Below are positions 36,334-45,578 of a DNA stretch of 64,000 nucleotides, in pieces. The notes beneath the pieces were generated by a model that was given only the letters and a program-made list of their open reading frames with translations, had not been told where the DNA came from and made no database searches. The position numbers were made by a program, and so were the translations under genes. The DNA is from Methanobrevibacter ruminantium M1 (GTDB lineage Archaea; Methanobacteriota; Methanobacteria; Methanobacteriales; Methanobacteriaceae): assembly GCF_000024185.1 (NCBI RefSeq), contig NC_013790.1, forward strand, positions 1,883,501 to 1,947,500, in the 5' to 3' direction. Position 1 is the stretch's first letter, and each line of letters opens with the position of its first letter.

Positions 36334-37593
36334 TTACTCCTCGCGAGGAACTAACTTATAAACAAAATCGCTTTCCCTTAATTTTTCATCAATGGCAATG
36401 GCCACATTGGAACCTTTTTCTGCCTTTTCTATACTTTTTCCATCAATTTGCATAGACTCTATCACATGTGTGATTGAACCTGTAGTAGGTCCCTGAATCA
36501 TTATCTCTTCACCAAGAGCCAGATCATCCCATATCTTAAGCTCTGCAACCCTAATCTTATTATAATAATTAACAACCTTTCCAATATCCCTTTTAATGAA
36601 CTTGGATTGATTGTTTTCGCTGATCTCATAAGGAGTGTCAAAATAAAATCCTGTGTCATAGCCTCTATTGAAGACTTTCATAAGCTCTTCCATCCATTCA
36701 GGATTAAATTGCCAATTATCTGGGTCATCATAATACAAATCAATGGCCTGCCTATAAACGGAAACTGCAGCGGCAACATAATCAGGAGATCTTGCTCTCC
36801 CTTCTATCTTAAATGAATCGATTCCCGCTTCAATAAGCTCCGGAATATGTTCAATCAATGCCATATCCTTTGGAGAGAAGAAATTTGTCCTATAGGAATC
36901 GTCATATGATTGGGATATTATGAAGGATTCGTCATCACAGTCTGAGAAATTGATTACATCATCATCTTCATTTTCCTCAAAGCTTAATTTCCATTCCTTT
37001 CTGCAAGGCTGGAGACAATCTCCGCAATTGGCGCTTCTGCCATAAAGGCCATAGCTTAAAAAGCAGCGCCCTGAAATCGCCATGCACATTGCACCATGAA
37101 TAAAAACCTCAGTTTCAATAGTGGAATCTGACTCCTTTAGTTTTCTAGTGATTTCCTTTATTTCATCTAAGGATAATTCTCGAGATAGGATGGCTCTTTT
37201 TGCACCTAATCTTTCAAGGGTCTTAAGGGCATAAAAATTAGTGGTATTTTCCTGAACGCTAACGTGGGCTTCAAGGCCATTTTGAGAAGCCAATTCAATC
37301 AGTGAAATATCTGACAATATGATACCGTCAGCTCCATATTCCTTAATATATGGCAATTGATCTTTTAGCATTTCAATGTCCTTATCTTTCATTATTGTAT
37401 TTGTGCATACGTATAATTTAGCCCCATATTCCTTTGTCATTTCACTGGCCTTTTTAATATCCTCTAAAGAGAAATTGCTTGCATTAACTCTCATATTAAG
37501 GTCTTCAAGACCAATATAAACTGCATCAGCACCATTCTTTAATGCACTGCTTAATGAAATAAAATTTCCTGCTGGAGCCAATAACTCTACCAT
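36334..37593 (-). CDS. U32 family peptidase
   Basis: ELLAPAGNFISLSSALKNGA at residues 3-22 and DAVYIG form the U32 signature start. HGAMCMAISGRCFLS and NCGDCLQPCRKEW provide the conserved cysteines, and SFKIEGRARSPDYVA closes the barrel. Bacterial members include collagenase-like PrtC and the tRNA/rRNA hydroxylation proteins TrhP and RlhA, so an RNA-modifying Fe-S role is as likely as proteolysis. The length of 419 residues is usual. GAGATG precedes the ATG. It stands alone. Confidence 0.88.
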   Translation of the reverse strand: MVELLAPAGNFISLSSALKNGADAVYIGLEDLNMRVNASNFSLEDIKKASEMTKEYGAKLYVCTNTIMKDKDIEMLKDQLPYIKEYGADGIILSDISLIELASQNGLEAHVSVQENTTNFYALKTLERLGAKRAILSRELSLDEIKEITRKLKESDSTIETEVFIHGAMCMAISGRCFLSYGLYGRSANCGDCLQPCRKEWKLSFEENEDDDVINFSDCDDESFIISQSYDDSYRTNFFSPKDMALIEHIPELIEAGIDSFKIEGRARSPDYVAAAVSVYRQAIDLYYDDPDNWQFNPEWMEELMKVFNRGYDTGFYFDTPYEISENNQSKFIKRDIGKVVNYYNKIRVAELKIWDDLALGEEIMIQGPTTGSITHVIESMQIDGKSIEKAEKGSNVAIAIDEKLRESDFVYKLVPREE

Positions 37594-37617
37594 AAGAACA
37601 TCTCGAAAATTACTAAA

Positions 37618-37760
37618 AATATTAAAAAACTTAAAAATGACTTAAATACTAAAATACTAAAAAACTTAAAAATGACTTAAATACTAAAATACTAAAAAAC
37701 TTTAAAATGATTTAAACAATGAAATACTAAAAAAACTTAAAAATGATTTAAAAAAACTAA
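37618..37760. repeat. tandem repeat, 38 bp, about 3.5 copies
   Basis: Units containing ACTAAAATACTAAAAAACTT and AAAATGACTTAAAT repeat with increasing divergence between the U32 gene and the purF terminator. Confidence 0.8.
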
Positions 37761-37784
37761 AAAAAAACTAATAAAACTAAAAAA

Positions 37785-37814
37785 ATAAAAAAAGTGGAAG
37801 AAATCTCATCTTCC
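37785..37814 (-). terminator. terminator of purF
   Basis: A hairpin GGAAG/CTTCC (37796-37814) lies about 25 bases beyond the purF stop and is followed on the minus strand by TTTTTTTATTTTTTT. A second stem (37830-37850) encloses the stop codon itself in its loop. Confidence 0.6.
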
Positions 37815-37838
37815 TTAAAAATTACATATGAAGATGAA

Positions 37839-39281
37839 CTATTCATCTTCTTCAACAGCATCCTTTAGGTCTTGATAGTAATCATAATAGGATTCAGCCT
37901 CTAAATCCTCAGGTATTTCAGTAGGATAGTCTTCAGTAATACAACCTAAACATAAGCTGTCCCCATCTATGCCAATGGCTTCGATAAGAGATTCAATGCT
38001 TATATAACCTAATGTATCAGCACCTAACTGCTTTCTGATTTCTTCAATTTCCAAATTAGCTGCAATCAATTCATCTTTAGTTGCCAAAGCAACCCCATAG
38101 TAACATGGAGCGATTACCGGAGGGCAACCGATTAGCATATGAACTTCCTTAGCTCCAGCAGCCTTAAGGATTCTAACTAAAGATTCGGAAGTTGTTCCTC
38201 TTACAATACTGTCATCTATTACAACAACACGTTTTCCAACCAATTCATGTTTTAAAGGATTCAATTTGAGCCTAACAGCAATTTCACGCTCTTCTTGAGT
38301 AGGCATAATGAATGTTCTTCCAACATATCTGTTTTTAATTAATCCCTCACCATATGGAATCCCTGAAGCTCTTGAATAGCCGATAGCAGCAGGAATAGAG
38401 GAGTCAGGAACAGGTAAAACTAAATCTGCATCAATAGGGTTTTCCTTAAACAATGCTTCACCGATTCTAAGCCTTGTATTATAAACGCTTCTATCATCTA
38501 TGACACTGTCTGGACGAGCGAAGTAAACATATTCAAACATACAATGGGCTCTTCTGGAACCTTTTGCAGATGGCAAGATATAGGAATTAATCTCATTATT
38601 CTTAAAGTATAGCAATTCCCCAGGCGCCATGTCACGGATGATTTCAGCATCTATGACATCAAATGCAACAGATTCAGATGCTACAACAAAATGATCATTG
38701 GTTTGGCCTAAAATCAAAGGTTTCATTGCCATAGGATCTCTTAAAACATATAATTCATCATTGATTAAAATAACTAAGGAATAAGAACCAATTAGCTTTT
38801 GGGAAACAGCATCAATAACATTGAGAATATCCTTATCTTTTTCATATGCCTCTTTAATTAAATAACAGACAACCTCAGAATCAGTGCCTGACTTGAATTG
38901 GTATCCTTTTTTAGTTAATTCGTCTCTTAAAGAACCTGAGTTTACAATGTCTCCATTGTGAGCCATAGCGATAAATCCATCATCCAATTCTGTGAAAAAT
39001 GGCTGTGAATTCTCTATTTTTGATTGGCCTGTAGTGGAATATCTAACATGACCAATACCTACATTTCCGCTTAGGCTATTGATTAGGGAGTTATTAAAAA
39101 CATCAGTTACCAATCCCATTCCACAATGGAAATTCAAGCCATAATTAATATTATAAGTAGCTATTCCTGCAGATTCTTGTCCCCTATGCTGTAAAGCATA
39201 TAAACCATAATAAATTAAGTGAGAAACATCCTTAGAGGAGTCTTTGGAGTGAATCCCAACTATACCACATTTATCTTTCAA
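37839..39281 (-). CDS. purF: amidophosphoribosyltransferase
   Basis: The enzyme makes phosphoribosylamine from PRPP and glutamine, the first step of purine synthesis. The catalytic Ntn cysteine is C5 in CGIVGIHS, so the short propeptide MKDK must be removed. The PRPP motif [17 protein letters not shown] and [11 protein letters not shown] are conserved. Cysteines in AHCMFEYV and SLCLGC suggest the Bacillus-type Fe-S cluster. The start is TTG, set by GGAG eight bases upstream. The acidic tail (DAVEEDE) is longer than usual. Confidence 0.95.
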   Translation of the reverse strand: MKDKCGIVGIHSKDSSKDVSHLIYYGLYALQHRGQESAGIATYNINYGLNFHCGMGLVTDVFNNSLINSLSGNVGIGHVRYSTTGQSKIENSQPFFTELDDGFIAMAHNGDIVNSGSLRDELTKKGYQFKSGTDSEVVCYLIKEAYEKDKDILNVIDAVSQKLIGSYSLVILINDELYVLRDPMAMKPLILGQTNDHFVVASESVAFDVIDAEIIRDMAPGELLYFKNNEINSYILPSAKGSRRAHCMFEYVYFARPDSVIDDRSVYNTRLRIGEALFKENPIDADLVLPVPDSSIPAAIGYSRASGIPYGEGLIKNRYVGRTFIMPTQEEREIAVRLKLNPLKHELVGKRVVVIDDSIVRGTTSESLVRILKAAGAKEVHMLIGCPPVIAPCYYGVALATKDELIAANLEIEEIRKQLGADTLGYISIESLIEAIGIDGDSLCLGCITEDYPTEIPEDLEAESYYDYYQDLKDAVEEDE

Positions 39282-39613
39282 TATATAATCTCCATTACCC
39301 TATTAAGACAATAATTTTTATAAAAACTTTAAGTAAATTTTTATTATGAATATTTATAATTTTTCTAATATTTATAATAAATCATTTTATGAAAATTTTT
39401 AATAAAATTCATAATTTGTTAATAAGAAAATATGAAAAAACATAAGAAATAAAAGCCATAAAAATAGAATGATTCTAAAAAAAAGATAGTTAAGACTTAA
39501 AAATAGAAAAAAAAGAATAAATTATAGAGTAAAATATAAAAAAAAGAATTTTAAAGTTTAATAAATAAAATAAAAACTAAGAATAAAAAGTTTAAGATAA
39601 AAGAATAAGGCTA
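39282..39613. other. 332-base AT-rich gap
   Basis: Near 39282-39420 lies the presumed purF promoter. I see no gene, hairpin terminator or repeat of note in the rest. Confidence 0.35.
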
Positions 39614-41026
39614 TTAATCCCAAATATTTGAGAATGGATTAAACAAGTCATCAGCCTCATCTAAATCATCATCCTCATCATAAGAGTAATCCCCATTTTC
39701 ATCGGATTCATCTTCATCAGATTCCTCTCTAAATCCTTTAAGAGACTTTAGATTGAAAACATTTATCTCATCTGAAGGGTCATCTTTAGAATTATAGGAA
39801 TTATCTAAATCATTTTGATTAAATGATTCTTGACCTTCATTGTCATTTAAATCGAAAGCATCATCAAAATCTAATTGTCTAAATTCCTCTTGGGAATTAT
39901 TATTTCCTTCAAATCTTTCATTATAAATAAATTCATCTGAAGAATCTGAATTATGCGCATTAAAAATATTAGAATCTAAACTAGAAAAAAGATTAGAATC
40001 ATTAGAATCCAAATCATATCTGGTGTTAGAAATATTGGAATCCAAATTCTGACTGCTTGAAATATTGGAATCCAAGTCTTCAAATTTAAAATTGCTATTG
40101 AAATTATTAAAATTCAACTCTTGCTTATTTGTGTCTGAGAGAATAAAAGCTGTTTTAATAATCTTTAACCAATCCATTGCATCTTCCTTTGATTCAGCAC
40201 AAATTGCACCTTGTCCAATCATAAGATTCTTAGGGCGGAAATTGTCTGTGCTAATTAGAATAAACCTATAAATCTCCTCTGTAAAAGTTTCATTAAAGAG
40301 ATCTTGCCATAATTCCATTAAAGAGAAGACTTCCAAAGAGTTTTTAGAGTGAATGCTTTCAAATCTTGATTTTAAATCTGAATAATCTGATTTAATGTTA
40401 TCTAAATCTTTCTGAAGTATTTTTACCTCTTCACGAAGCTTTTCGTTTTTCTCTCTAATTTGCTTTGATTCATTCAATAATATATCATTTTCCTTTGTAA
40501 TCTTTTCAAATCTTAAACGGCTATCATCAAAATCCTTTTTAACATTATAATAAGCTTTTTTAGATTTATTGATTGATGACAAGTTAGAAATGCTGTATAA
40601 TCCTGCACGAATTATGGAATTGGCTATCTCATCTTCAAAGGTATTGTCCTCGTCATAATCATAATCGTAATCCTCCAATTCATCTAAAGAAGGCAATTTC
40701 AAATATTCAACAAAATTATAATCCGTCTTTAAAGCCCTTTTAAAGTTTGAGTATAATTCTTTTCCTTCAAAATCAGAACTTGTGGCGATTAAAACCAAAT
40801 CAGCACCAATGATAGTGTTTTTTGCAATTTCAATATCTGAGCTTGGAATGATAGATGAAATGTTTACATTAAAATTAGATAAATCAAAGTTACTTACTGC
40901 TTTAGAAATCGCTTCAATATAATTTAAATCAGTTAAAACAATTCGAATATCTACCAATTTAGATTCAAAATCATTATTGTTATTGTCATTAGAATTAAAT
41001 TCATCAGATTCAAAATCATTATTCAT
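39614..41026 (-). CDS. acidic coiled-coil protein with disordered Asp/Asn/Ser tail
   Basis: I do not recognise a family. Residues ~22-130 look like a Rossmann-like or receiver-like alpha/beta domain (VDIRIVLTDLNYIEAISKAV, IIGADLVLIATSSDFEG). A coiled coil follows at ~165-235, then a small globular segment (FSLMELWQDLFNETFTEEI, LMIGQGAICAESKEDAMDWL). The last ~170 residues are highly acidic and disordered with repeated LDSNIS units and DDDLDEADDLF at the end. It lies 105 bases downstream of galE and may share its transcript. It is probably a cytosolic scaffold or regulator; this is inference. Confidence 0.65.
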   Translation of the reverse strand: MNNDFESDEFNSNDNNNNDFESKLVDIRIVLTDLNYIEAISKAVSNFDLSNFNVNISSIIPSSDIEIAKNTIIGADLVLIATSSDFEGKELYSNFKRALKTDYNFVEYLKLPSLDELEDYDYDYDEDNTFEDEIANSIIRAGLYSISNLSSINKSKKAYYNVKKDFDDSRLRFEKITKENDILLNESKQIREKNEKLREEVKILQKDLDNIKSDYSDLKSRFESIHSKNSLEVFSLMELWQDLFNETFTEEIYRFILISTDNFRPKNLMIGQGAICAESKEDAMDWLKIIKTAFILSDTNKQELNFNNFNSNFKFEDLDSNISSSQNLDSNISNTRYDLDSNDSNLFSSLDSNIFNAHNSDSSDEFIYNERFEGNNNSQEEFRQLDFDDAFDLNDNEGQESFNQNDLDNSYNSKDDPSDEINVFNLKSLKGFREESDEDESDENGDYSYDEDDDLDEADDLFNPFSNIWD

Positions 41027-41131
41027 TTAAACACTCTCCAAAGCAATAATAAGATATAGAAATTAAGTAGCAAAGTACTTAATAAAAATTAAAAAATTAG
41101 AGAAAAATAATTTAATAAAAAAGGAATTTAA

Positions 41132-42106
41132 TTATCCGTGAAGTTTCTTATGCCAATTCCAAGCAGATTCAACAATGTCTTCCAAATCTGGATACTCTGG
41201 TTTCCATTTTAAGACTTCTTCTGCTTTTTTGGAATCTGCAATTAAGATATCTGGGTCTCCAGGTCTGCGCCCTTCCACCTTCACTTCAAAGTCTATTCCT
41301 GTAACCTTTTTACAAGTGTCAATGACTTCCTTTACAGAAAATCCATTGCCGTTTCCAAGGTTAAATATATTGCTGTCATTAAAAGGCTCTTCTAAGTATT
41401 GCAATGCCTTTAAATGAGCATCAGCCAAGTCTTGAACATGAATATAATCCCTTATGCATGTTCCGTCTGGAGTGTCATAGTCATCACCAAAAATGGAAAT
41501 GCTGTTTCTTCTTCCAATTGCTGCATCCAAGACCAAAGGAATCAAATGAGACTCTGGATTATGATCTTCGCCAATCTCACAATCCAAATCTGCACCTGCT
41601 GCATTGAAATAACGTAGCGAGACATATTTCAATCCTCCAAAGTCAGATTCGTCCTTTAATAGGTTTTCAACCATTAATTTAGACTCTCCATAGGGATTGA
41701 TTGGCTTTAATTCAGCTGATTCGCTTATAGGAATCTCCTTTGGAATACCATATAAAGCTGCAGTTGAGGAGAATATGAATTTTCTTACTCTAAACTCCTT
41801 CATAATCCTTAAAAGATTAGCTGTATTTTCAAAATTATTTTTAAAATACTTTTCAGGCTCTTCTACAGATTCTGCAACAGATGAAAAAGCAGCAAAGTGC
41901 ATTACTGCCTCTATATCATTATTTTGAAAGATCTCTCTTAATTTATCACTGTCACTTAAATCTGCATTTACAAGACTGCCCCATTTAACAGCTTTTTTGT
42001 GTCCTTTAGACAAATTGTCTAAAACAATAGTCTCATAACCGGATTTATTTAATAATTTATTAATATGGGAGCCAATATAGCCTGCTCCACCAGTAATTAA
42101 AATCAT
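41132..42106 (-). CDS. galE: UDP-glucose 4-epimerase
   Basis: The protein interconverts UDP-glucose and UDP-galactose with bound NAD. GGAGYIGSHINKLL at residues 6-19, MHFAAFSSVAESV, the catalytic YGESK and the C-terminal blocks RYFNAAGAD and GDPDILIADSKKAEEVLKWKP are GalE hallmarks. The length of 324 residues is standard. GTGGT precedes the ATG. The product would enter cell-surface glycans together with GalU (28623-29468). Confidence 0.95.
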   Translation of the reverse strand: MILITGGAGYIGSHINKLLNKSGYETIVLDNLSKGHKKAVKWGSLVNADLSDSDKLREIFQNNDIEAVMHFAAFSSVAESVEEPEKYFKNNFENTANLLRIMKEFRVRKFIFSSTAALYGIPKEIPISESAELKPINPYGESKLMVENLLKDESDFGGLKYVSLRYFNAAGADLDCEIGEDHNPESHLIPLVLDAAIGRRNSISIFGDDYDTPDGTCIRDYIHVQDLADAHLKALQYLEEPFNDSNIFNLGNGNGFSVKEVIDTCKKVTGIDFEVKVEGRRPGDPDILIADSKKAEEVLKWKPEYPDLEDIVESAWNWHKKLHG

Positions 42107-42329
42107 AATACCACTAAGTTAGTTGATTGATAAAATATTATTTTTACTATATCTTTATTTATAAATAACTATATTTAATCTTTTAGATTAAAAATGGATA
42201 AATTTTATATTTTTATAGAATGAATGATTGTTTTATATAAAAATTAATTAAAAATCAATTAAAAAGCAGTTAAGAAAAAGAAAATTATCAAATATAAAAA
42301 ATATATAAAGATAAATTAAAATACAAAAA

Positions 42330-42485
42330 ACACAACAAAAAAAAGAATATAAACAAAAAATACAAAAAAACAGCACAAAAAGAATATAAACAAAAAATAC
42401 AAAAAAACAGCAAAAAAAGAATATAAACAAAAAATACAAAAAAACAGTAAAAAACACAACAAAAAAAGAATATAAACAAAAAATC
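42330..42485. repeat. imperfect tandem repeat AAGAATATAAACAAAAAATACAAAA, 4 copies
   Basis: Units of about 35-45 bp recur in the gap 42107-42597. Long open frames on the minus strand here are only Phe/Leu low-complexity translations of the A-runs and are not genes. Confidence 0.7.
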
Positions 42486-42514
42486 AAAAAAAAGATTAAA
42501 ATTAAAAAAAATTA

Positions 42515-42595
42515 ATTAAAAGAGTCGGGAATAGACCCAACTGAGATAAAAATTTTGGTCAAGCTTTTGCTTACCCGAAGGCCAGTAAAAGGTTG
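42515..42595 (-). terminator. 3'-end hairpin element, copy B (geranylgeranyl reductase)
   Basis: Reading in gene direction, hairpin 1 (42595 to 42560) starts two bases behind the stop codon, with outer arms CAAcCTTTT/AAAAGcTTG and a TTC loop. GACCAAAATTTTTATCTC follows, then hairpin 2 (42542-42523, AGTTGGG/CCCGACT). Outer-arm base pairs differ from copies C and D but still pair. Confidence 0.8.
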
Positions 42596-42597
42596 AA

Positions 42598-43788
42598 TTA
42601 TAAGAACAACTTACCTAACTTCAAAGCTGCTTTTGGTTGAACCTTAATAACAGCCTTAACAAGCTCAGTTGTACTTATTTTAGTAAATTCCATATCTTGG
42701 AAAGCATGAGCGATGCTGTTTAAGTCATCATCATCTAAAGTCCATAAGTAATCACAGACTTTAGTGTATTTTTGCATTTCATGACCCATTTCTTCTTTAA
42801 CTAAATCTTCATACTTTTTAAGGAAGTCTTTAGAGCAGTCCCCTGCTTTAATAGCTTCAGCAGCCACTTCACCAGCAAATCTTCCGCCCATCATACCATT
42901 GGTGATTCCTCCACCAGTCAATGGGTTTACTTGGCTTGCTGCATCTCCACAAAGCATGATATTGTCGCCGTACATTTCCTTAACAAGCCCGCCTACAGGG
43001 TCTCCCCCTACATTCAATTCAACAGGCTGAGCGTCTTTAGTAGCATAACAGTTGTTTACAGCATCAACTAAGTATTCGTAAGCGGATTTATCTCCAGCCA
43101 TATCTGGAATGATAGCAAGTCCTGCATTTACAATGTCATCTCCTTTAGGGAAAAGCCAGAAGTATCCTCCAGGAGCTACGCTTCCAAAGTAGAATTCAAG
43201 AACATTGCTCTTTTCCATTTTTGCGTTACACATTTCAAACTGAACTCCAGCTTCCATGTGTTTAGGTTTGGTGTATGCCTTCAAGCCAGCCCATCTTGCA
43301 ACATGGCTTTCAGGACCGTCTGCACCGATAATTATTTTAGCATTAATGTCAAAGGTTTCACCCATGGATTCGCAAGTTACAGTGAAGCTTCCATCTTCTT
43401 CTCTTTTCAAGCCTTTAGCTTGGGTTTTGATTTTAATTTGAGCTCCTTCTCTTCCTGCTTCCATAGCCATATGCTTATCAAAGACTTTTCTCTCTAGGAT
43501 ATATCCTGCTTCAGGCAAGTCAATAACATCTTCATCAAGCCATACATCAGTTCCGTCAGGAGCGACTAATCTGACCCCTGCAATTTCTTGGGTAACCCAA
43601 TGAGGATCCATTTCAAGGTCTAACTTATCAAAAGTCTTTTTGGATACACCTTCAGCACATCTTTTAGGAGCGCCTATTTCGGATTTCTTATCCATAAGAA
43701 TAACATCTACGCCGCCTTTAGCTGCAAATCTAGCAGCTGAAGAACCAGCAGGTCCAGCACCAATAACCAATACATCAGTTTTAATCAT
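42598..43788 (-). CDS. digeranylgeranylglycerophospholipid reductase (geranylgeranyl reductase)
   Basis: This FAD enzyme saturates the double bonds of geranylgeranyl chains in archaeal membrane lipids. The start MIKTDVLVIGAGPAGSSAAR, the ligand KKSEIGAPKRCAEGVS and the second FAD motif IMLCGDAASQVNPLTGGGI are family signatures. ATG at 43788 is chosen because GGGG lies shortly upstream and the ferredoxin gene ends at 43809; an upstream in-frame codon would overlap that gene. The 54-residue ferredoxin 20 bases upstream is the likely electron donor, as shown for Methanosarcina acetivorans. The length of 396 residues is typical. Confidence 0.92.
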   Translation of the reverse strand: MIKTDVLVIGAGPAGSSAARFAAKGGVDVILMDKKSEIGAPKRCAEGVSKKTFDKLDLEMDPHWVTQEIAGVRLVAPDGTDVWLDEDVIDLPEAGYILERKVFDKHMAMEAGREGAQIKIKTQAKGLKREEDGSFTVTCESMGETFDINAKIIIGADGPESHVARWAGLKAYTKPKHMEAGVQFEMCNAKMEKSNVLEFYFGSVAPGGYFWLFPKGDDIVNAGLAIIPDMAGDKSAYEYLVDAVNNCYATKDAQPVELNVGGDPVGGLVKEMYGDNIMLCGDAASQVNPLTGGGITNGMMGGRFAGEVAAEAIKAGDCSKDFLKKYEDLVKEEMGHEMQKYTKVCDYLWTLDDDDLNSIAHAFQDMEFTKISTTELVKAVIKVQPKAALKLGKLFL

Positions 43789-43808
43789 AATAATACATCC
43801 CCTATTAT

Positions 43809-43973
43809 CTATTCTTCTAATTCCAATGCCGCTAAAGGACAAGCTTTTACACAAATTCCACAATCATTACAGTCATCAGAGATGACTAAAGCAGTTTCTT
43901 TAACTTCTATGCAGTTTCTTGCACATACTCCTGCACAGCAGCCACAGTATGAACACCAGTCTTTTACAATCAT
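43809..43973 (-). CDS. small 2[4Fe-4S]-type ferredoxin, partner of geranylgeranyl reductase
   Basis: The minus strand from ATG 43973 to TAG 43809 encodes 54 residues with two cluster motifs: C7-x2-C10-x2-C13-x3-C17 (in WCSYCGCCAGVC) and C35-x2-C38-x2-C41-x3-C45-P (in CNDCGICVKACP). C12 and C21 are extra. The reductase start follows 20 bases after the stop, so the two form an operon. It should carry electrons to the FAD of the reductase. Upstream lie a strong inverted repeat and a TATA box. Confidence 0.92.
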   Translation of the reverse strand: MIVKDWCSYCGCCAGVCARNCIEVKETALVISDDCNDCGICVKACPLAALELEE

Positions 43974-44025
43974 TCGAATAACTCCATGTTTTTAAGAAAT
44001 AAATTAATTTTATAAAAAAACTTAT

Positions 44026-44120
44026 CAAAATATTGGCCTTTAAAAAATTCTAATTTGCCAATATTTTGAAAATTATAAATAAATATAATAATAAATTATT
44101 TATTTTTTATTATATATAAT
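44026..44120 (-). promoter_or_regulatory. TATA box and 12-bp inverted repeat in the leader of the ferredoxin-GGR operon
   Basis: TATATATAA near 44111-44119 is the best TATA box. Between it and the ferredoxin start, perfect 12-bp arms CAAAATATTGGC (44026-44037) and GCCAATATTTTG (44057-44068) enclose 19 bases. It would be a leader hairpin in the RNA or a protein operator in DNA. Confidence 0.55.
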
Positions 44121-44300
44121 CTTTAGGTTAATTTAGTCAAGAATAAGGAAAAATAGGGGGCTTTTTATTAAATAAAATAAAAAATTAGAAGAAAAAATAA
44201 TAAGTAGTTAATTTAATAAAGAATTAGAAATCTAAAAATCATATGAGAAAAAGTTAAAAAAGTAATAGAAATGATAAAAAGTTAAAAAGAATGAATAAAA
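44121..44300. other. AT-rich spacer
   Basis: The remainder of the gap between the ferredoxin operon and the acyltransferase terminator shows no gene or clear structure. Confidence 0.35.
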
Positions 44301-44301
44301 A

Positions 44302-44374
44302 AAGATCATCACAAGCAAAGCCGTGAAAAAAATTTTGGTCCAGCTTTTGCTGGCCGAAGGCCAGTAAAAGGTGG
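44302..44374 (-). terminator. 3'-end hairpin element, copy C (acyltransferase)
   Basis: In gene direction hairpin 1 (44374 to 44340) begins one base behind the stop, with outer arms CCAcCTTTT/AAAAGcTGG and an inner stem CTGGCC-TTC-GGCCAG. It is followed by ACCAAAATTTTTTT, a second weaker hairpin (TCACGG/TTGTGA, 44326-44309) and a run of seven T. Confidence 0.85.
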
Positions 44375-44375
44375 A

Positions 44376-44981
44376 TTAAATCATATTCGGAACTCTTAAA
44401 GAAGTTGGCAACGGCTTAATCTTAGCAGGAGTACCTATAGCCAAATAATAAGGAGGCACACTACGTGTTACAACTGCACCTGCAGCTACAATAGCTCCTT
44501 CTCCAACTTCAATATTAGATAAGAATGTTGTATTTCCACCAACAGAACATCCTTTTCTAAGCTGAGGGCCTTTCAAATCATATTCAACTCTAACAGGATA
44601 TCTGTCATTGGTAAAACAGGCACAAGGACCTACAAATACATTATCTTCAATTATACTGTTTCGTGGAATGTATACATTGGATTGGATGCTTACATTACTT
44701 CCGATCTTACATCCACCTTCAATGACAGTGTTTGTACCTATCAACACATCATCACCAATGGTGGTATGGTCCCTTACAACAACATTATGTCCAGTTTTAA
44801 AGTCATCCCCTATGATAACATCATTATAGATAACAGTATTTGATCTAAGCAAGATATTTTTACCTAATACTGGCTCTTTAGAGAATCTTTTATAGTTTAC
44901 TCCCAATTTAATACCGTCTCTAATTAATTGAGGGTCTTTAGGGTCATGATTATTTCCACGTATATTTAAAAAACTAGGCAT
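44376..44981 (-). CDS. hexapeptide-repeat (left-handed beta-helix) acyltransferase
   Basis: From residue ~30 the sequence follows the hexapeptide rule ([LIV]-G-x4): [52 protein letters not shown]. It ends in [20 protein letters not shown], which is typical of WbbJ/NeuD-like sugar O- or N-acyltransferases. It likely acetylates a nucleotide sugar or glycan for the cell surface. The length of 201 residues is normal. GAGGTG precedes the ATG. It is monocistronic with its own 3'-end hairpin element. Confidence 0.88.
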   Translation of the reverse strand: MPSFLNIRGNNHDPKDPQLIRDGIKLGVNYKRFSKEPVLGKNILLRSNTVIYNDVIIGDDFKTGHNVVVRDHTTIGDDVLIGTNTVIEGGCKIGSNVSIQSNVYIPRNSIIEDNVFVGPCACFTNDRYPVRVEYDLKGPQLRKGCSVGGNTTFLSNIEVGEGAIVAAGAVVTRSVPPYYLAIGTPAKIKPLPTSLRVPNMI

Positions 44982-45164
44982 AATTTCACCTCTTTTTTGA
45001 GTATTATATAATTTCTATAATCTTGATAAATTGTATTAATAGTAATTATATATCACAAAGTATATAAAAATTATCTATAAATAGTTCGTTTATAGTAAAA
45101 CATGAGGGAAATCTAAAAAGACTTTAACTCGTAATCCAATCAAATTCTTTTAAGACAATATTTG

Positions 45165-45186
45165 GAATATTCAAAAAAGAATATTC
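45165..45186 (-). terminator. hairpin behind the acidic zinc-ribbon gene
   Basis: GAATATTC occurs at 45165-45172 and 45179-45186 with an A6 spacer, so an 8-bp stem with a T6 loop forms in gene direction, ten bases after the stop. Confidence 0.45.
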
Positions 45187-45195
45187 TCTTTAAAA

Positions 45196-45507
45196 TCATA
45201 AATCCAATTCTTCCAGTTTTTTATCCAATTCCTCGTCTGAAAGCTCGTCCTCTTCTGCAATTTCCATCTCTTCATCAAGACGTTCATCTTCACCTGAGGC
45301 CATCTGTTCAGCACGAGCATACTCTTCTTCTATGTATTTTTCTTTATTTTCTTCCCAATCTGCTTTAATTTCAGCAATTAAATCATCATCTGCGTCTATA
45401 ATAGGTCCTGTGTATGAACAGTCCCTGCATTCCCATTTAGACCAGTTTTGTGGAATAATCCACTCAACATTAGTTGAACCACAACGAGGACATACATGTT
45501 TTGTCAT
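45196..45507 (-). CDS. zinc-ribbon protein with acidic C-terminal tail
   Basis: MTKHVCPRCGSTNVEW and ECRDCSYTG provide two CxxC pairs of one zinc ribbon (residues 6-35). The remaining ~65 residues are almost entirely acidic helix (AEEDELSDEELDKKLEELDL). The family is small and archaeal, with unknown function. GGTGAT precedes the ATG. The PP-loop ATPase gene lies 71 bases upstream on the same strand, so co-transcription is possible. Confidence 0.75.
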   Translation of the reverse strand: MTKHVCPRCGSTNVEWIIPQNWSKWECRDCSYTGPIIDADDDLIAEIKADWEENKEKYIEEEYARAEQMASGEDERLDEEMEIAEEDELSDEELDKKLEELDL

Positions 45508-45578
45508 ATTATCACCAAATTTTATTTTAAATTTTCAATAATAATTATTCTAACTTTTATAAAAGTTCTAAATTAATC

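Noticed and set aside
36340-36355. GC-rich palindrome TCCTCGCGAGGA
   Set aside because: It lies in the last codons of the U32 gene and is explained by Arg-Glu-Glu coding; no T-run follows directly.
42248-42487. Phe/Leu-rich minus-strand open frames
   Set aside because: They are translations of A-rich tandem repeats; there is no start context.
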